DNA of 64,000 nucleotides from contig JACDGS010000002.1 of NCBI GenBank assembly GCA_013821455.1, forward strand, positions 93,003-157,002, written 5' to 3'. A program made the position numbers and the translations under genes. Under the pieces are notes generated by a model that was given only the letters and a program-made list of their open reading frames with translations, searched no databases and had not been told where the DNA came from. This DNA is from Chthoniobacterales bacterium (GTDB taxonomy: Bacteria > Verrucomicrobiota > Verrucomicrobiia > Chthoniobacterales > UBA10450). Each line of letters opens with the position of its first letter. Position 1 is the stretch's first letter. Shown here piece after piece: positions 1 through 8,659 of the stretch.

Positions 1-2
1 TT

Positions 3-107
3 GCGGCAGCAAGCGTGAGCGCGCTCACGGTCGCCGTTGGCTTGCTGACCAGCTACGGAATCGGGAGCACGCCGCCTTTGGCGATTTTGCGCGAGGAACT
101 CGATTGA
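3..107 (+). CDS. C-terminal fragment of a membrane protein, possibly an FtsX-like ABC permease
   Basis: An open frame enters from the left edge and stops at 105-107, giving about 34 residues: a hydrophobic stretch (SALTVAVGLL) followed by the tail PPLAILREELD. A last membrane helix followed by a PL-x-VLR-E tail is typical of the C-terminus of FtsX/YbbP-type ABC permeases, so that is the best guess. The last 55 bases overlap the end of the convergent pseudouridine synthase gene, which weakens the call. The fragment is too short to be certain that it is coding. Confidence 0.4.
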   Translation, partial: AAASVSALTVAVGLLTSYGIGSTPPLAILREELD

Positions 108-790
108 ACGCGCAGGCCGGCGAGTTCGCTTTTCGTTAGGGGACGCCACGCGCCGCGCGGCATTTCGCCGAGGCGAAGTTGACCGAGGCGCACGCGGACC
201 AACCGCACCACTTCGTAGCCGATCGTGTAGAACATGCGGCGGATTTGCCGATTCATTCCCTGCTGCAGGATGACGCGGAGCCGCGTCGGGCCGATTTGCT
301 GCACGCGCGCGAGCTTGGCCCGCTTGCCGTCGAGAAAAATACCGGCGTGCAATTTCTCCGCGAGCTTCGGTTCCCAAAGGTGATCGACGGTGACCTCGTA
401 TTCCTTTTCCACTTTGTAGCGCGGATGGGTGAGGTGTTGCGCGAGATCGCCGTCGCTCGTGAGCAGGAGCAGCCCTTCGGTTTGGGCGTCGAGCCGGCCA
501 ACGTTGAAGAGACGGGAAAATTTTGCGGGCAACAGATCGTAGATCGTGTCGGTCGCGTTCGGATCGCTCCGCGTGGAAACAAAGCCGGCCGGTTTGTGCA
601 GCGCGATGGTCAGCGTTTCGGCTGGCCTAACGATTCGGTTACCGACCTTGACATGATCGGTCGGTTCGACCTGCGTGCTAAAATTGGTGCACGGTTGGCC
701 GTTCACCGTGACCCGCCCCTGCGCGATCAGCTCGTCGCAATGCCGGCGCGAGCCGAGCCCGGACGCCGCGAGGAAGCGATTGAGGCGCAA
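53..790 (-). CDS. RsuA/RluB-family 16S/23S rRNA pseudouridine synthase
   Basis: This enzyme isomerises a uridine in rRNA to pseudouridine. An N-terminal S4 RNA-binding domain (about residues 1-50, RLNRFLAASGLGSRR) is followed by the catalytic domain with GRLDAQTEGLLLLT; its Asp (about residue 101) is the family nucleophile. The late motif NRQIRRMF is also diagnostic. I chose the TTG at 790 as start because it directly precedes the conserved S4 domain and lies 5 bp after the stop of the upstream small basic protein gene; the frame stays open to an ATG at 850, but that would add 20 unconserved residues overlapping the neighbour. RluB and RsuA cannot be separated by eye. The two genes probably form an operon. 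Confidence 0.9.
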   Translation of the reverse strand: MRLNRFLAASGLGSRRHCDELIAQGRVTVNGQPCTNFSTQVEPTDHVKVGNRIVRPAETLTIALHKPAGFVSTRSDPNATDTIYDLLPAKFSRLFNVGRLDAQTEGLLLLTSDGDLAQHLTHPRYKVEKEYEVTVDHLWEPKLAEKLHAGIFLDGKRAKLARVQQIGPTRLRVILQQGMNRQIRRMFYTIGYEVVRLVRVRLGQLRLGEMPRGAWRPLTKSELAGLRVQSSSSRKIAKGGVLPIP

Positions 791-795
791 GCGGA

Positions 796-951
796 CTAGA
801 GATCGGGCTTGGTCTTCGGCAGGCCGATGACCTTGCTCGTGTCTTTCCACTGGCCGCGCTTTTTCAGGAGCTCCACCCGCTCGAAGCGCTTCAAGACGTT
901 GCGTTTGGCGGCGATGGTGCTGGCGCCTTTGAGGCTGCGATGCTGCGACAT
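796..951 (-). CDS. PVC-superphylum small basic protein
   Basis: A 51-residue, strongly basic protein starting MSQHRSLKGA and ending PKTKPDL, with a Lys/Arg-rich core (KRNVLKRFERVELLKKRG). This matches the short basic protein shared by Chlamydiae and Verrucomicrobia that has been described as a signature protein of the PVC superphylum; a ribosome-associated role has been suggested for the family. It has an ATG start at 951 and a TAG stop, immediately upstream of the pseudouridine synthase gene, which fits a role around rRNA or the ribosome. It is good evidence for the phylum assignment of the whole window. Confidence 0.82.
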   Translation of the reverse strand: MSQHRSLKGASTIAAKRNVLKRFERVELLKKRGQWKDTSKVIGLPKTKPDL

Positions 952-1015
952 AGATTGCTTCGGGTTAGACTGCGAAAACGAGCGCCCAAGCTAACGGGCT
1001 TCGGGGGTTTTTCAA

Positions 1016-1588
1016 ATGGATTACGTGATGCCAGGACGACGCAATAATTGGAACGCGCGCACGCGTCTCGCGCTCGGTGTGATCGCTCTGCTCGCGCTCG
1101 CCGGCCTGATGGTTTCGTGCCGACCGGTCGATTGGTTTTTTCTGAAGCGCTCGCTCCGCGCCAAGTTTAGCGACGTGCATTGGATCACGACGGAGCAACT
1201 GGCCGATTGGCTCGCGGATAAAAAGCGGCCCGCGCCTGTGCTTCTCGATGTGCGATCGCCGGCGGAATGGAAGGTGAGTCATCTTGCTGGCGCGCGGCGC
1301 GTGGATCCGAAAGCTTCGGCGCCGGAAGCGGCGGGCAGCCTCGCGAAGGACACGCCGATTGTGACTTATTGTTCGGTGGGCTATCGCTCGGGCGAGATGG
1401 CGGAGAAGCTGCGCGCGGCTGGATTTACGCAGGTGCAGGATTTGGAGGGCTCGATTTTCGAGTGGGCCAATGAAGGGCGGCCTCTGGTACGCGACGAGGG
1501 GAAAAAGGCGACGCAAGTGCATCCCTACAATGCGACTTGGGGGCGGTTGTTGCGCGATGATGTGCGGGCGCCGTTGCCAGCGCCGTGA
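1016..1588 (+). CDS. Membrane-anchored rhodanese-domain protein
   Basis: A 190-residue protein with an N-terminal hydrophobic segment (residues 18-35, ending LMVSC, possibly a lipobox) and a rhodanese domain from about 55 to 160. The domain carries the entry motif VLLDVRSPAEW and the active-site loop CSVGYRS with the catalytic Cys at 119, so persulfide or sulfurtransferase chemistry on the periplasmic side is plausible. Start is ATG 1016, with a second in-frame ATG at 1028. It is transcribed divergently from the small basic protein gene. The physiological substrate cannot be read from the sequence. Confidence 0.85.
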   Translation: MDYVMPGRRNNWNARTRLALGVIALLALAGLMVSCRPVDWFFLKRSLRAKFSDVHWITTEQLADWLADKKRPAPVLLDVRSPAEWKVSHLAGARRVDPKASAPEAAGSLAKDTPIVTYCSVGYRSGEMAEKLRAAGFTQVQDLEGSIFEWANEGRPLVRDEGKKATQVHPYNATWGRLLRDDVRAPLPAP

Positions 1589-1596
1589 CAGGCATC

Positions 1597-1747
1597 GGGT
1601 AGCGCATGCGTCTCGCGTGCTGGTCGACGCGTCTCGCGGCGACGAACTTTTTCTTTGGCGCTGGATTTTGCCTAACGAGTGGGCGCACCTGAGGAAGTTC
1701 GCGACGGTGGAACACCGTCGCCAGCACGCGAGACGCATGCGCTACCC
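1597..1747. repeat. GGGTAGCGCATGCG-type element with 27-bp inverted ends
   Basis: The left end (1597-1623, starting GGGTAGCGCATGCGTCTCG) reappears as an exact reverse complement at 1721-1747. Next to the right end is an inner hairpin, GCGACGGTG-GAA-CACCGTCGC, about 1701-1721. One GCCTAACGA copy sits inside at about 1670. No ORF is credible. Another copy begins at 63886. This looks like a REP- or MITE-like element lying between convergent genes. Confidence 0.8.
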
Positions 1748-1765
1748 CGACGAGACAATCAGCGC

Positions 1766-3565
1766 CTAACGACGATTGCTGAGTAGGACCGTGGTGCCAC
1801 AGGTCAGCAACTCCGCGAAAGTGTCGCCTTTTTTTTGCAGCTCGGTTTGCCAGTGCGGCAGGCGGCTCTCTTCGATTAACAGATAGAGCCGGTCCGCTCC
1901 GCTCCACGCGCGCACGACGGTCGGCTCGTCGAGATAAACATCCGAGTTCGTGGCGAAGATCATGCCCGGTTCGGATGGGGCATCCTGGTTCACGAGGTAG
2001 AACTTTCGCCTCAGATAAAAGAGCAGACTGCTCCCGGTGTGCAGCGAACCTTCGTAGATAATTTTGTCGTTAGGCGCGATGCGCGCATTGATGTAGTCGG
2101 CCGCTTCCGCGAGGGAAAAATAGGGCGCGACCCGAGCCACGCCGTCGATCATGGCGAAGCCGATCGGCGCCATCGCCGCCGCGATCGCGATGAGCGCGAA
2201 CTGCTCGCGATTTTTCCGGATGAACCAGAGCGCGAGCCCGGGGAAATAAATGAGCGCGAGACCGGTGAGGCCGAGCATCGGACGAAAGCCAAACCAGGTT
2301 GAAGTCGGGATTTGTTTCACCGTTAGCCACGCCGTGGAGCGCGAGGCTGTCGTGCCCCACTGCCCGTCCGCGACGTTCCACAAATGCGGGAAACGCCAGG
2401 CGACGAAGAGAGCGAGAAGACCTATCGCAAGCAGCGCGAAGATGCCCGTGGCTTTTGACCAACGCGGCATGCGCTCCCACGCCGTCGCTGCGAAAATCGC
2501 GCCGCCGCCCCACATGCTCATGGAGTAGTAATCCTGGCGTTGTCCGATGATGAGCATCGGCACGAGGACGACTGCGATCCAGCAAAGCGGGAGCGCGTCT
2601 GCGAACTCAATTTCGCGCGGACGAAAAACGCGGCGCCAGGCCAGGAGAACTCCCGGCAAAATCAAGACGGTCCACGGAAACCACCACGCCAGGTGCGTGA
2701 AGAAAAACGTCGTGCGCGTGACGTTATCGTAGGTGTGACCGCGATCCGGCACGCCGAAAAGATGGATTAACCACTCGTGTCCGGTGATGACTTGGAGAAA
2801 ACCTGGATGCCGCCATTCCGACCAGATGTGCCACGGTGTGGCGATGAGAAGGAAGGTGAGAATTCCTTCGAGACTCAGGATTTGCGTGAAACGAATCCGC
2901 GCCTCGCGATAAAAACAGCCGAGCAAAAACAGAATCGCGGCCGGATAGAGCAGTCCGTGCAAACTCTTCGTCATGCAGGCGAGCGCGGCGCAAATCCAGA
3001 AGCCGGTGAACCAGGTGCGGCGATTAGCGCGGCGTTCGTAGCCGCGAATCGCGCAGTAAATCGCGCCGGCGATGAAGGCGCTGAAGACGGCTTCCGGCAT
3101 GACAATGCGACTGAGGAGAAAAGTGCCGCAGCAGCAAAGGTGAATGAGGCCCGCGAGAAATCCCCGCCACGGTCCGCCGAGCCGATCGCCGATGAGAAAA
3201 GTGAGCGCGACGGCGGCGCAGGTCGCGAGCGCGATCGGTAGGCGGGCCGCCGCAGTCGTTAGGCCAAACGCTTTCATGGAGACCATGAGTCCCCAGTAAA
3301 CCAGAGGCGGTTTTTGGGGTCGCGGGACACCGTCGTTCGTCGGCATCAGCCATTGATGCGACTCCAACATCTCGCGCGCGGCGCCCGCATACTGGCCATC
3401 GGTTTCGTTGTAGAGCGTGCCCCAGCCTGCGGTCGCCACCTGGAGCAGCACGCTCAGCGCGATCAGAAAAAAGAAGAGCGCGCGGCGTAGCGGCGGCGGT
3501 TGGGCTGCGGCTGGCGAAAGAAAAATCGTGTCGAGACTAAGCGCAGGATTGCCGGGCGAACTCAT
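1766..3565 (-). CDS. GT39/ArnT-family membrane glycosyltransferase
   Basis: A 599-residue polytopic protein of the PMT/ArnT superfamily, which transfers sugars from polyprenyl-phosphate donors to lipid A or other envelope acceptors. The first membrane helix is followed by the acidic loop [17 protein letters not shown], whose Asp is the expected catalytic residue. About ten further hydrophobic segments follow, then a soluble C-terminal domain from about residue 480. Donor and acceptor cannot be predicted. The stop codon TAG lies inside a TCGTTAGGC copy (about 1765-1773). It is last in an apparent operon running from the glutaredoxin gene at 5102, 11 bp behind the thioesterase gene. Confidence 0.87.
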   Translation of the reverse strand: MSSPGNPALSLDTIFLSPAAAQPPPLRRALFFFLIALSVLLQVATAGWGTLYNETDGQYAGAAREMLESHQWLMPTNDGVPRPQKPPLVYWGLMVSMKAFGLTTAAARLPIALATCAAVALTFLIGDRLGGPWRGFLAGLIHLCCCGTFLLSRIVMPEAVFSAFIAGAIYCAIRGYERRANRRTWFTGFWICAALACMTKSLHGLLYPAAILFLLGCFYREARIRFTQILSLEGILTFLLIATPWHIWSEWRHPGFLQVITGHEWLIHLFGVPDRGHTYDNVTRTTFFFTHLAWWFPWTVLILPGVLLAWRRVFRPREIEFADALPLCWIAVVLVPMLIIGQRQDYYSMSMWGGGAIFAATAWERMPRWSKATGIFALLAIGLLALFVAWRFPHLWNVADGQWGTTASRSTAWLTVKQIPTSTWFGFRPMLGLTGLALIYFPGLALWFIRKNREQFALIAIAAAMAPIGFAMIDGVARVAPYFSLAEAADYINARIAPNDKIIYEGSLHTGSSLLFYLRRKFYLVNQDAPSEPGMIFATNSDVYLDEPTVVRAWSGADRLYLLIEESRLPHWQTELQKKGDTFAELLTCGTTVLLSNRR

Positions 3566-3576
3566 CGTTAGGCGAG

Positions 3577-4020
3577 TCAGCGTCCGGAGTCGTTAGGCGC
3601 GCGGTAAGGTTCCCACTCCGGCGGCAAGCGCAGCAGCTTGCCTTCGGGCATTTCGATGAGCGCGAGCATTTGTCGGCAGGTGGCGATGACCGTTTCGTCT
3701 ATCGGGCGCGTGATCTGAAAGGCACACCAAAAACGCACCCGCTCGACTCGCTCAAGCCAGCCTTCGACGACGAGTTTATCCGCCAACTTTGCCGGGCGCC
3801 GGTAATCGATCTCCGTTCGCACCACGACCGGATAACGTCCCGTCGTCGCCATCTCCGCGAGCTTCATTCCGAGCTGTTCGGCCAGGAGCGTGCGCGCTGT
3901 TTCGATGAAGCGCAGGTAGGCGAGATTGTGCACGACCGCCGCGCAGTCGGTGTCGAAAAACATTACCTGCACCTCGGTCTCGATCCGCGGAACGGCACTC
4001 GTGCCTTCAATGTGCGACAT
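3577..4020 (-). CDS. YbgC/FadM-type acyl-CoA thioesterase (hotdog fold)
   Basis: A 147-residue single hotdog-domain protein. The conserved start of the fold, [25 protein letters not shown], contains the catalytic Asp (DTD) of 4-hydroxybenzoyl-CoA thioesterase-like enzymes, and [19 protein letters not shown] is the second family block. I chose the ATG at 4020 (MSHIEG) rather than an upstream start because the extra residues would run into the preceding gene. It probably hydrolyses acyl-CoA or acyl-ACP; the chain specificity is unknown. It sits in the glutaredoxin-to-GT39 gene string. Confidence 0.85.
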   Translation of the reverse strand: MSHIEGTSAVPRIETEVQVMFFDTDCAAVVHNLAYLRFIETARTLLAEQLGMKLAEMATTGRYPVVVRTEIDYRRPAKLADKLVVEGWLERVERVRFWCAFQITRPIDETVIATCRQMLALIEMPEGKLLRLPPEWEPYRAPNDSGR

Positions 4021-4034
4021 ACGGCTCACGGATT

Positions 4035-4850
4035 TCACATCCGCACCAGATCGAGCAGGAATTGGCACCAAAGATAAACCATCCCGCGCCACGAATACTT
4101 GATCTCGCCACCGGCGGTTTGAGTGAGCACGCCCTGGTCGATGTTGTGCGCAATCTGCGCGCGCAAATCATTCTCGATCTCGTGCTGGATGCGATCTTCA
4201 TCGAGCGGATTGATGACGTGGGTTTCGACCGAATGGTCGCGCAGAAAATGTTTGTGGCTTTGGTAGAGTTGCCAAAACGATTGGTCGGGCCGCTGACGAT
4301 TGATCCGAAAATGCGGTGTGAGTTTCAGCCCGTAGGACAGCGGATAATTCCAAGTCGTCCAAATCGTGCCGTCCTGCGCCCGTGATGAAATGCGCAGGTA
4401 ATAAAAGGAAATGTCGTTCTGTTCGTTGAGGCAGATCGTGGCCTGCGCGCGATCTTCTTCTTTATAAAAGAGCCGGAAGAATTGCTGGTAATCGGCCCAG
4501 TCCCAACCGGCGTCGCTCATGTGCGCGAAACCCTCGCTCTCGATCTGGCTGGAGATTTCGTCGAGCGACGGGAAGACTTCCGCGGAGGGTGGGCTCTTCG
4601 GGCGCAGCGTTTTTTCCTTCGGAAGGCGCAGTGCGCGGATGCGGGTGAGGATCTCGACCCACGGCAAAAAGAGCCAGCTCAGCGCGGCGATGAGACCGAG
4701 AATCCAGTTGTCGGTGATGTAGTAGATCGCGAGAAACGACGCGATGAGAATGCCGACGGCGCCGATTTTTTGCGAGATGGCGGACTCGTAGCTGCGCAGG
4801 GCCACACTGAGCGCGGCGACCCCGAGGGTGATAAAAAGTCCGAAAAGCAT
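4035..4850 (-). CDS. Conserved hypothetical membrane protein
   Basis: 271 residues: two or three N-terminal membrane helices (about residues 3-20, 27-46 and 48-65), then a soluble domain rich in aromatic and acidic residues with SYGLKLTPHFRINRQRPDQSF and a C-terminal WRGMVYLWCQFLLDL segment. I do not recognise the family. The start ATG (4850) directly abuts the stop of the glutaredoxin gene, and the thioesterase gene follows 14 bp after its own stop, so it belongs to the same transcription unit. Confidence 0.7.
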   Translation of the reverse strand: MLFGLFITLGVAALSVALRSYESAISQKIGAVGILIASFLAIYYITDNWILGLIAALSWLFLPWVEILTRIRALRLPKEKTLRPKSPPSAEVFPSLDEISSQIESEGFAHMSDAGWDWADYQQFFRLFYKEEDRAQATICLNEQNDISFYYLRISSRAQDGTIWTTWNYPLSYGLKLTPHFRINRQRPDQSFWQLYQSHKHFLRDHSVETHVINPLDEDRIQHEIENDLRAQIAHNIDQGVLTQTAGGEIKYSWRGMVYLWCQFLLDLVRM

Positions 4851-5102
4851 TTACGGGACGATGTCGTGCGCGCGCAGAAATTTTTCGAGCTGGTTGGTGT
4901 CGAAATTTGCGAGCACGTCATCCCCGGCGAGCAGTGTGGGCACGTAAGTCTGGTCGGAAAGCTTTCTCATTTCCTCGTAAGCGGTGCGGTCCTGACCCAC
5001 GTCGATCTCGGTGAATTTGTAGCCGTGCCGACTGAGATAATCCTTCGCGTCGATGCACCAGGAGCACCATTCGCGGCTAAAGAGTTTGAGAGCGGTCGGC
5101 AC
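4851..5102 (-). CDS. Glutaredoxin-like protein
   Basis: An 83-residue thioredoxin-fold protein with the active-site motif CSWC (Cys13 and Cys16), the cis-proline segment TYVPTLL, and a typical C-terminal helix (NTNQLEKFL-like, DTNQLEKFLRAHD). The length fits the glutaredoxin family exactly. It likely reduces disulfides or mixed disulfides in the cytoplasm. It is the first gene of a four-gene minus-strand string and has zero spacing to the next gene. Confidence 0.88.
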   Translation of the reverse strand: MPTALKLFSREWCSWCIDAKDYLSRHGYKFTEIDVGQDRTAYEEMRKLSDQTYVPTLLAGDDVLANFDTNQLEKFLRAHDIVP

Positions 5103-5147
5103 GGGGGGAATAAACAGGCAGCAAGGGGTGCGTCAACGCTTTGTCCC

Positions 5148-5212
5148 GCTCCTAATCGGCTTCAAGACGCACGGGAAGGAGCAGGAGCAAGAGCAAGAGC
5201 AGGAGAAGGAGT
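5148..5212. repeat. GA-rich low-complexity repeat
   Basis: GCTCCTAATC at the left and a run of GGAGCA/AGAGCA units at the right. The same pieces occur as an inverted pair at 7717-7787 (GATTAGGAGCAGGAGCAGG), so this is a small dispersed family. It lies upstream of the glutaredoxin gene. No coding function is visible. Confidence 0.6.
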
Positions 5213-5233
5213 GTTGTTATTCGTTAGGCAAGC

Positions 5234-6157
5234 TTACTCGACCGTTTCCCACGTCCCATCCGGTTTCCGAACGAATGCCATCCTCCCCGGATAAACTGTT
5301 CCGAGAACAGTCGCGGCGCACATCTGCGTATCTTCATCCTTCAGGGTGGCGAACGCTTTTTCATCCAGGCCGAAGAGCGACCCGTGCGCTTGCGTCACGA
5401 CCACTTCGGGTCCGCCGGTCGTGATAAAATTCAGGTCGCCCACTGCCGGCGCGTTCACGCGCACGCCGGCTTTGTACGCCGCCTCGACGCATTGCGCTTT
5501 GCGCACATCGTCCACTTTGAGCGATTCGTTGTCCTCGATCGCTTTGTAAACGCTGGCAAAATCCGGCTGGAACCAACTCGCGCGCGTCTTGAGAAGCGCG
5601 GCGATTTTCTCCTTATCTTCCGAGCCTAGCTCAGTGACCGCCGGATAATGATGCCACGGCAGATCGAGCGCGAAGTCCGCTATGAACTCACGCTCGAAGA
5701 CGACCTTCCCTTTCACTTCTTTGCGGTCGTCCACGCCCTCGCCTTTTTGGTTCGTCGCTTTGCCGCTGCCGCCGTCGAGTTCCTCCGCCGGCTCATCCGT
5801 TACCGCCGCCCAGCGCAACTGCGCGCGATAAGGTTTGGCGAGATCGTTAGGCGTGAACTCGATTCGAATTTTGTTTTTCCCTTTCCGCACCGTCGGACCG
5901 GCCGAGCTCATCGGCACCCAAACGGCCGGAGCGATCTCATGCGTCTCGAGGAGAACCGGCAGCTTGTCGTCGCGCACTTCCTGCTCCGCGGTCGGGACGT
6001 TGTTGATGAACACCTGCGCTTTCCCCGGCATGGCGGCGACTTCCTGTGCGGTCGCCGGATCGCCGAGGAATGGCGTGAACTTAAACTCGACGTTGATGAT
6101 CGCCGCCGGGGCGAGCGATGCGGTTAAGAGGAAAAGCGCGCTGACGATCTTTTTCAT
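5234..6157 (-). CDS. Secreted protein of unknown function
   Basis: A 307-residue protein with a clear signal peptide (MKKIVSALFLLTASLAPAA). I start at the ATG at 6157 because the frame's 11 further upstream residues lack signal-peptide character. The mature part looks like a beta-rich domain (residues 20-130: INNVPTAEQEV, NKIRIEFTPNDLAKPYRAQLRW), a short charged linker (GKATNQKGEGVDDRKEVKG) and an alpha-helical C-terminal half. I do not recognise a family; a periplasmic role is all that can be said. The gene follows gcvH by 29 bp on the same strand. Confidence 0.7.
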   Translation of the reverse strand: MKKIVSALFLLTASLAPAAIINVEFKFTPFLGDPATAQEVAAMPGKAQVFINNVPTAEQEVRDDKLPVLLETHEIAPAVWVPMSSAGPTVRKGKNKIRIEFTPNDLAKPYRAQLRWAAVTDEPAEELDGGSGKATNQKGEGVDDRKEVKGKVVFEREFIADFALDLPWHHYPAVTELGSEDKEKIAALLKTRASWFQPDFASVYKAIEDNESLKVDDVRKAQCVEAAYKAGVRVNAPAVGDLNFITTGGPEVVVTQAHGSLFGLDEKAFATLKDEDTQMCAATVLGTVYPGRMAFVRKPDGTWETVE

Positions 6158-6186
6158 CCCTCGCGAAGGCAGCAGCGATCGCGCCG

Positions 6187-6564
6187 TCAACCGATCGCGG
6201 CGCGATAAGCCGCGGCGTCTTTCAGATTTTTTAACTGCTCTGCATCGTCCACTTGCAGGACATAAATCCAGCCTTCGCCATAGGGATCGGTATTGAGCAA
6301 CGCCGGATCGGTTTGAAGAGCTTTGTTCGCTTCGAGCACGGTTCCTTTCACCGGGGCATAAATATCGCTCGCGGCCTTAACCGACTCGACCACGGCGATC
6401 GTGCTGCGCGCTTCGTGGACCGCCCCGACTTTCGGCAGCTCGACGTAAACCACATCGGTCAATTCCGCCTGTGCGTGGTCGGTGATGCCGACACGAATCT
6501 TGTCGTCTTCGCGGCGGACCCATTCGTGCGATTCGGTATAGAGGAGGTCGTCTGGAACGTTCAT
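6187..6564 (-). CDS. gcvH: Glycine cleavage system H protein
   Basis: A 125-residue lipoyl carrier of the glycine cleavage system, which shuttles the methylamine group between the P, T and L proteins. The lipoylated Lys is in VVESVKAASD (Lys63), and the start NVPDDLLYTESHEWV and the TDPYGEGW motif are canonical. The start at 6564 overlaps the gcvT stop by ATGA, implying translational coupling. gcvP is not next in line, so the remaining subunit must lie elsewhere. Confidence 0.96.
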   Translation of the reverse strand: MNVPDDLLYTESHEWVRREDDKIRVGITDHAQAELTDVVYVELPKVGAVHEARSTIAVVESVKAASDIYAPVKGTVLEANKALQTDPALLNTDPYGEGWIYVLQVDDAEQLKNLKDAAAYRAAIG

Positions 6565-7658
6565 GATTTTTTTAGGAGCGGTTTCTTTTCGATCGTGGCG
6601 GGAAATTTTTGGCCGCGAATTTCGATCTCGATTTCTTCGCCCGGTCGCGCGATCGGGCAATCAAGATAAGCCATGCCGATGCCGTAGCCGAGGCTGGGCG
6701 AGAGGGTGCCGCTGGTCACTTCGCCCGCGTCGGCGCCGTTGCGGAAAACTCGGTAGTGCGGTCGTGGTGGTGGCCCCTGGCCGGTCATCTTGAAAGCAGC
6801 TAAACGGCGCATGAGACCTTCCTCTTTCACGAGCTTGAGTTTCGCGCAGCCAGTGAATTCGGATTTCGTTAGGTCAACGAAAAAGCCGAGACCGGCTTCG
6901 AGCGGGTTATGCTTCGGCGAAAGATCGGAGCCATTTAGGGGGTAGCACATCTCGAGACGCAAGGTATCGCGCGCGCCGAGTCCGCAGGCACGAATGCCTA
7001 ACGACTGCCCGCGCTCCAGGACTGCGTTCCAAACCTGCGCCGCGTCTTCGGCCGCGAAGAAAACTTCAATGCCATCCTCACCGGTGTAGCCAGTGCGCGC
7101 GACCCAGAGTTTCGTGCCGTCTAACGAGAATTGGACAATCTGATTTCGCGCCGGCATTTCCGTCGCGCCGAAAAGCGCCGCGAAAAGCTCGCCGATCCGC
7201 GGCCCTTGAATAGCCAGGCCGGCGTAGCGATCGCTCTCGTTTTGCAGCCGCACATCGAGCGCGAGATGCTCTTCCATCCACGCAAAATCTTCCTCGATGC
7301 GCGACGCGTTCACGACGAGAAGAAACTTTTCCTCCTCGATCCGGTAGACGATAAGGTCGTCGATAATCCCGGCGTCATCGTTCAGCAAAAAAGTGTACTG
7401 CCCCGACCCGACGGCGAGCTTCGTGATGTTGTTCGTCAGCATGGTGTTGAGCCATTCGCCAGCCTGCGGACCGCTCGCTACCAGCTCGCCCATGTGTGAA
7501 ATATCAAAAACACCGACCGCATTTCGCACTGCGAGATGTTCCTCTTTGATGCTGGTGTATTGCACCGGCATGACCCAGCCGCCGAAGGGAATAATCTTCG
7601 CGCCGAGCTTCACGTGTTCCTCGTAAAGTGGCGTCTTTTTCTGCTCCGCGTCGCTCAC
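6561..7658 (-). CDS. gcvT: Aminomethyltransferase (glycine cleavage T protein)
   Basis: A 365-residue tetrahydrofolate-dependent aminomethyltransferase, the usual family length. Visible blocks are LYEEHVKLGAKIIPFGGWVMPVQY at the start, GVFDISHMGE, the folate-site region GYTGEDGIEVF, and the C-terminal GEVTSGTLSPSLGYGIGMAY. It forms methylene-THF and ammonia from the aminomethyl group on GcvH. It is first in a gcvT-gcvH pair (4-bp overlap). The paralogue YgfZ is encoded separately at 30789-31652. Confidence 0.96.
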   Translation of the reverse strand: MSDAEQKKTPLYEEHVKLGAKIIPFGGWVMPVQYTSIKEEHLAVRNAVGVFDISHMGELVASGPQAGEWLNTMLTNNITKLAVGSGQYTFLLNDDAGIIDDLIVYRIEEEKFLLVVNASRIEEDFAWMEEHLALDVRLQNESDRYAGLAIQGPRIGELFAALFGATEMPARNQIVQFSLDGTKLWVARTGYTGEDGIEVFFAAEDAAQVWNAVLERGQSLGIRACGLGARDTLRLEMCYPLNGSDLSPKHNPLEAGLGFFVDLTKSEFTGCAKLKLVKEEGLMRRLAAFKMTGQGPPPRPHYRVFRNGADAGEVTSGTLSPSLGYGIGMAYLDCPIARPGEEIEIEIRGQKFPATIEKKPLLKKS

Positions 7659-7716
7659 CGCGCTGAGCCTAAAGGTTGGGCCGAGGGTGTCAATCGCGCC
7701 GGCTTTTTCTCTTCCT

Positions 7717-7787
7717 TCCTCCTGCTCATGCTCCTACTCCTGCTCTGATCTTTCAGAAGAGATTAGGAGCAGGAGCAGGAGCACGAG
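7717..7787. repeat. Inverted AG-rich repeat between divergent genes
   Basis: CTCCTACTCCTGCTCTGATC is followed after a few bases by AGATTAGGAGCAGGAGCAGG, forming an imperfect hairpin in the gcvT-rhomboid intergenic region. It shares its units with 5148-5212. The flanking genes diverge, so it is close to both promoters rather than a terminator. Confidence 0.6.
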
Positions 7788-7840
7788 GAACTGCCGGTTT
7801 CTTGAAGTCGCCCATCGCCGCCGCTACGGTGAGCGCCCCG

Positions 7841-8644
7841 ATGAGTTTCTTTAATTCGCTCGAACGCCGCCTGGGCTGGCTCGCGATTCCCGGTCTGATC
7901 CGCTTCGTCGTCGCCTTTACCGCGCTGGTTTATTTGCTCACGCTTATCAACCCGGATTTCGTTTCCATGCTCACGCTGGATCCCCGGCGCATTCTGCACG
8001 GCGAAGTCTGGCGGCTGGTCACCTACATCTTCATCCCGCAAGTCGGCGGCCAACCCGGATCGACCCTGAGCCCGTTCTTCCTCATCATGGCGCTTTGGTT
8101 TCTGCTCTTCATCGGCGATGCCTTGGAGCAAGCCTGGGGCGCGTTTCGCCTAACGATCTATTTCCTTCTGGGAATGATCGGCACCACTGTCGCCGCCTTC
8201 CTTTTCGGCGCACAATTTTCCAACATCATGCTCGCGTCGTCGCTGCTTTTTGCCCTTGGCCACGTCTGCCCCGACGAGGTTATTTACGTCCTCTTCATTC
8301 TGCCGATGAAGATCAAATGGGTCGCTGGAATCTCCGCCGCTTTTCTTTTGGTCGGTTTCGTCTCCCATCCGATGTCGTATCGCATGGCCCTCATCGCTGC
8401 CTTCGCGAACTATTTCATTTTCTTCGGCCCCGGCCTGGTGCGCGCCGCGCGCGGACGCAACGAGGTTGCCGGCCGGCGTCGCCGTTTCGAAGAGAGCGCG
8501 CGCCCGGAAGAGGAAGCGTTGCATCGCTGCGCGACCTGCGGCGCGACCGAGCTAACCAACGCGAACTTGGAATTCCGCGTCTCGCGCGACGGCGAAGAAT
8601 ACTGTCTCGCGCACCTCCCGAGCGCGAGCAAAGTAGAAGCCTAA
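7841..8644 (+). CDS. Rhomboid-like membrane protein lacking the GxSG serine, with a zinc-ribbon-like tail
   Basis: A 267-residue protein with about six membrane helices in rhomboid arrangement (LIRFVVAFTALVYLLTLI; the amphipathic RILHGEVWRLVTYIFIP; LGMIGTTVAAFLF; SSLLFALGHV; later NYFIFFGPGLV). The loop that holds GxSG in proteolytic rhomboids reads MLASSLLFALGHVCP here, so it is probably a pseudoprotease or Derlin-like relative. After residue 200 comes a charged linker and a CATCGA...YCLAHL motif resembling a small zinc ribbon. I start at ATG 7841 because upstream codons derive from the repeat. The stop TAA is supplied by GCCTAACGA. Confidence 0.75.
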   Translation: MSFFNSLERRLGWLAIPGLIRFVVAFTALVYLLTLINPDFVSMLTLDPRRILHGEVWRLVTYIFIPQVGGQPGSTLSPFFLIMALWFLLFIGDALEQAWGAFRLTIYFLLGMIGTTVAAFLFGAQFSNIMLASSLLFALGHVCPDEVIYVLFILPMKIKWVAGISAAFLLVGFVSHPMSYRMALIAAFANYFIFFGPGLVRAARGRNEVAGRRRRFEESARPEEEALHRCATCGATELTNANLEFRVSRDGEEYCLAHLPSASKVEA

Positions 8645-8659
8645 CGAGACGGGGAAGCA

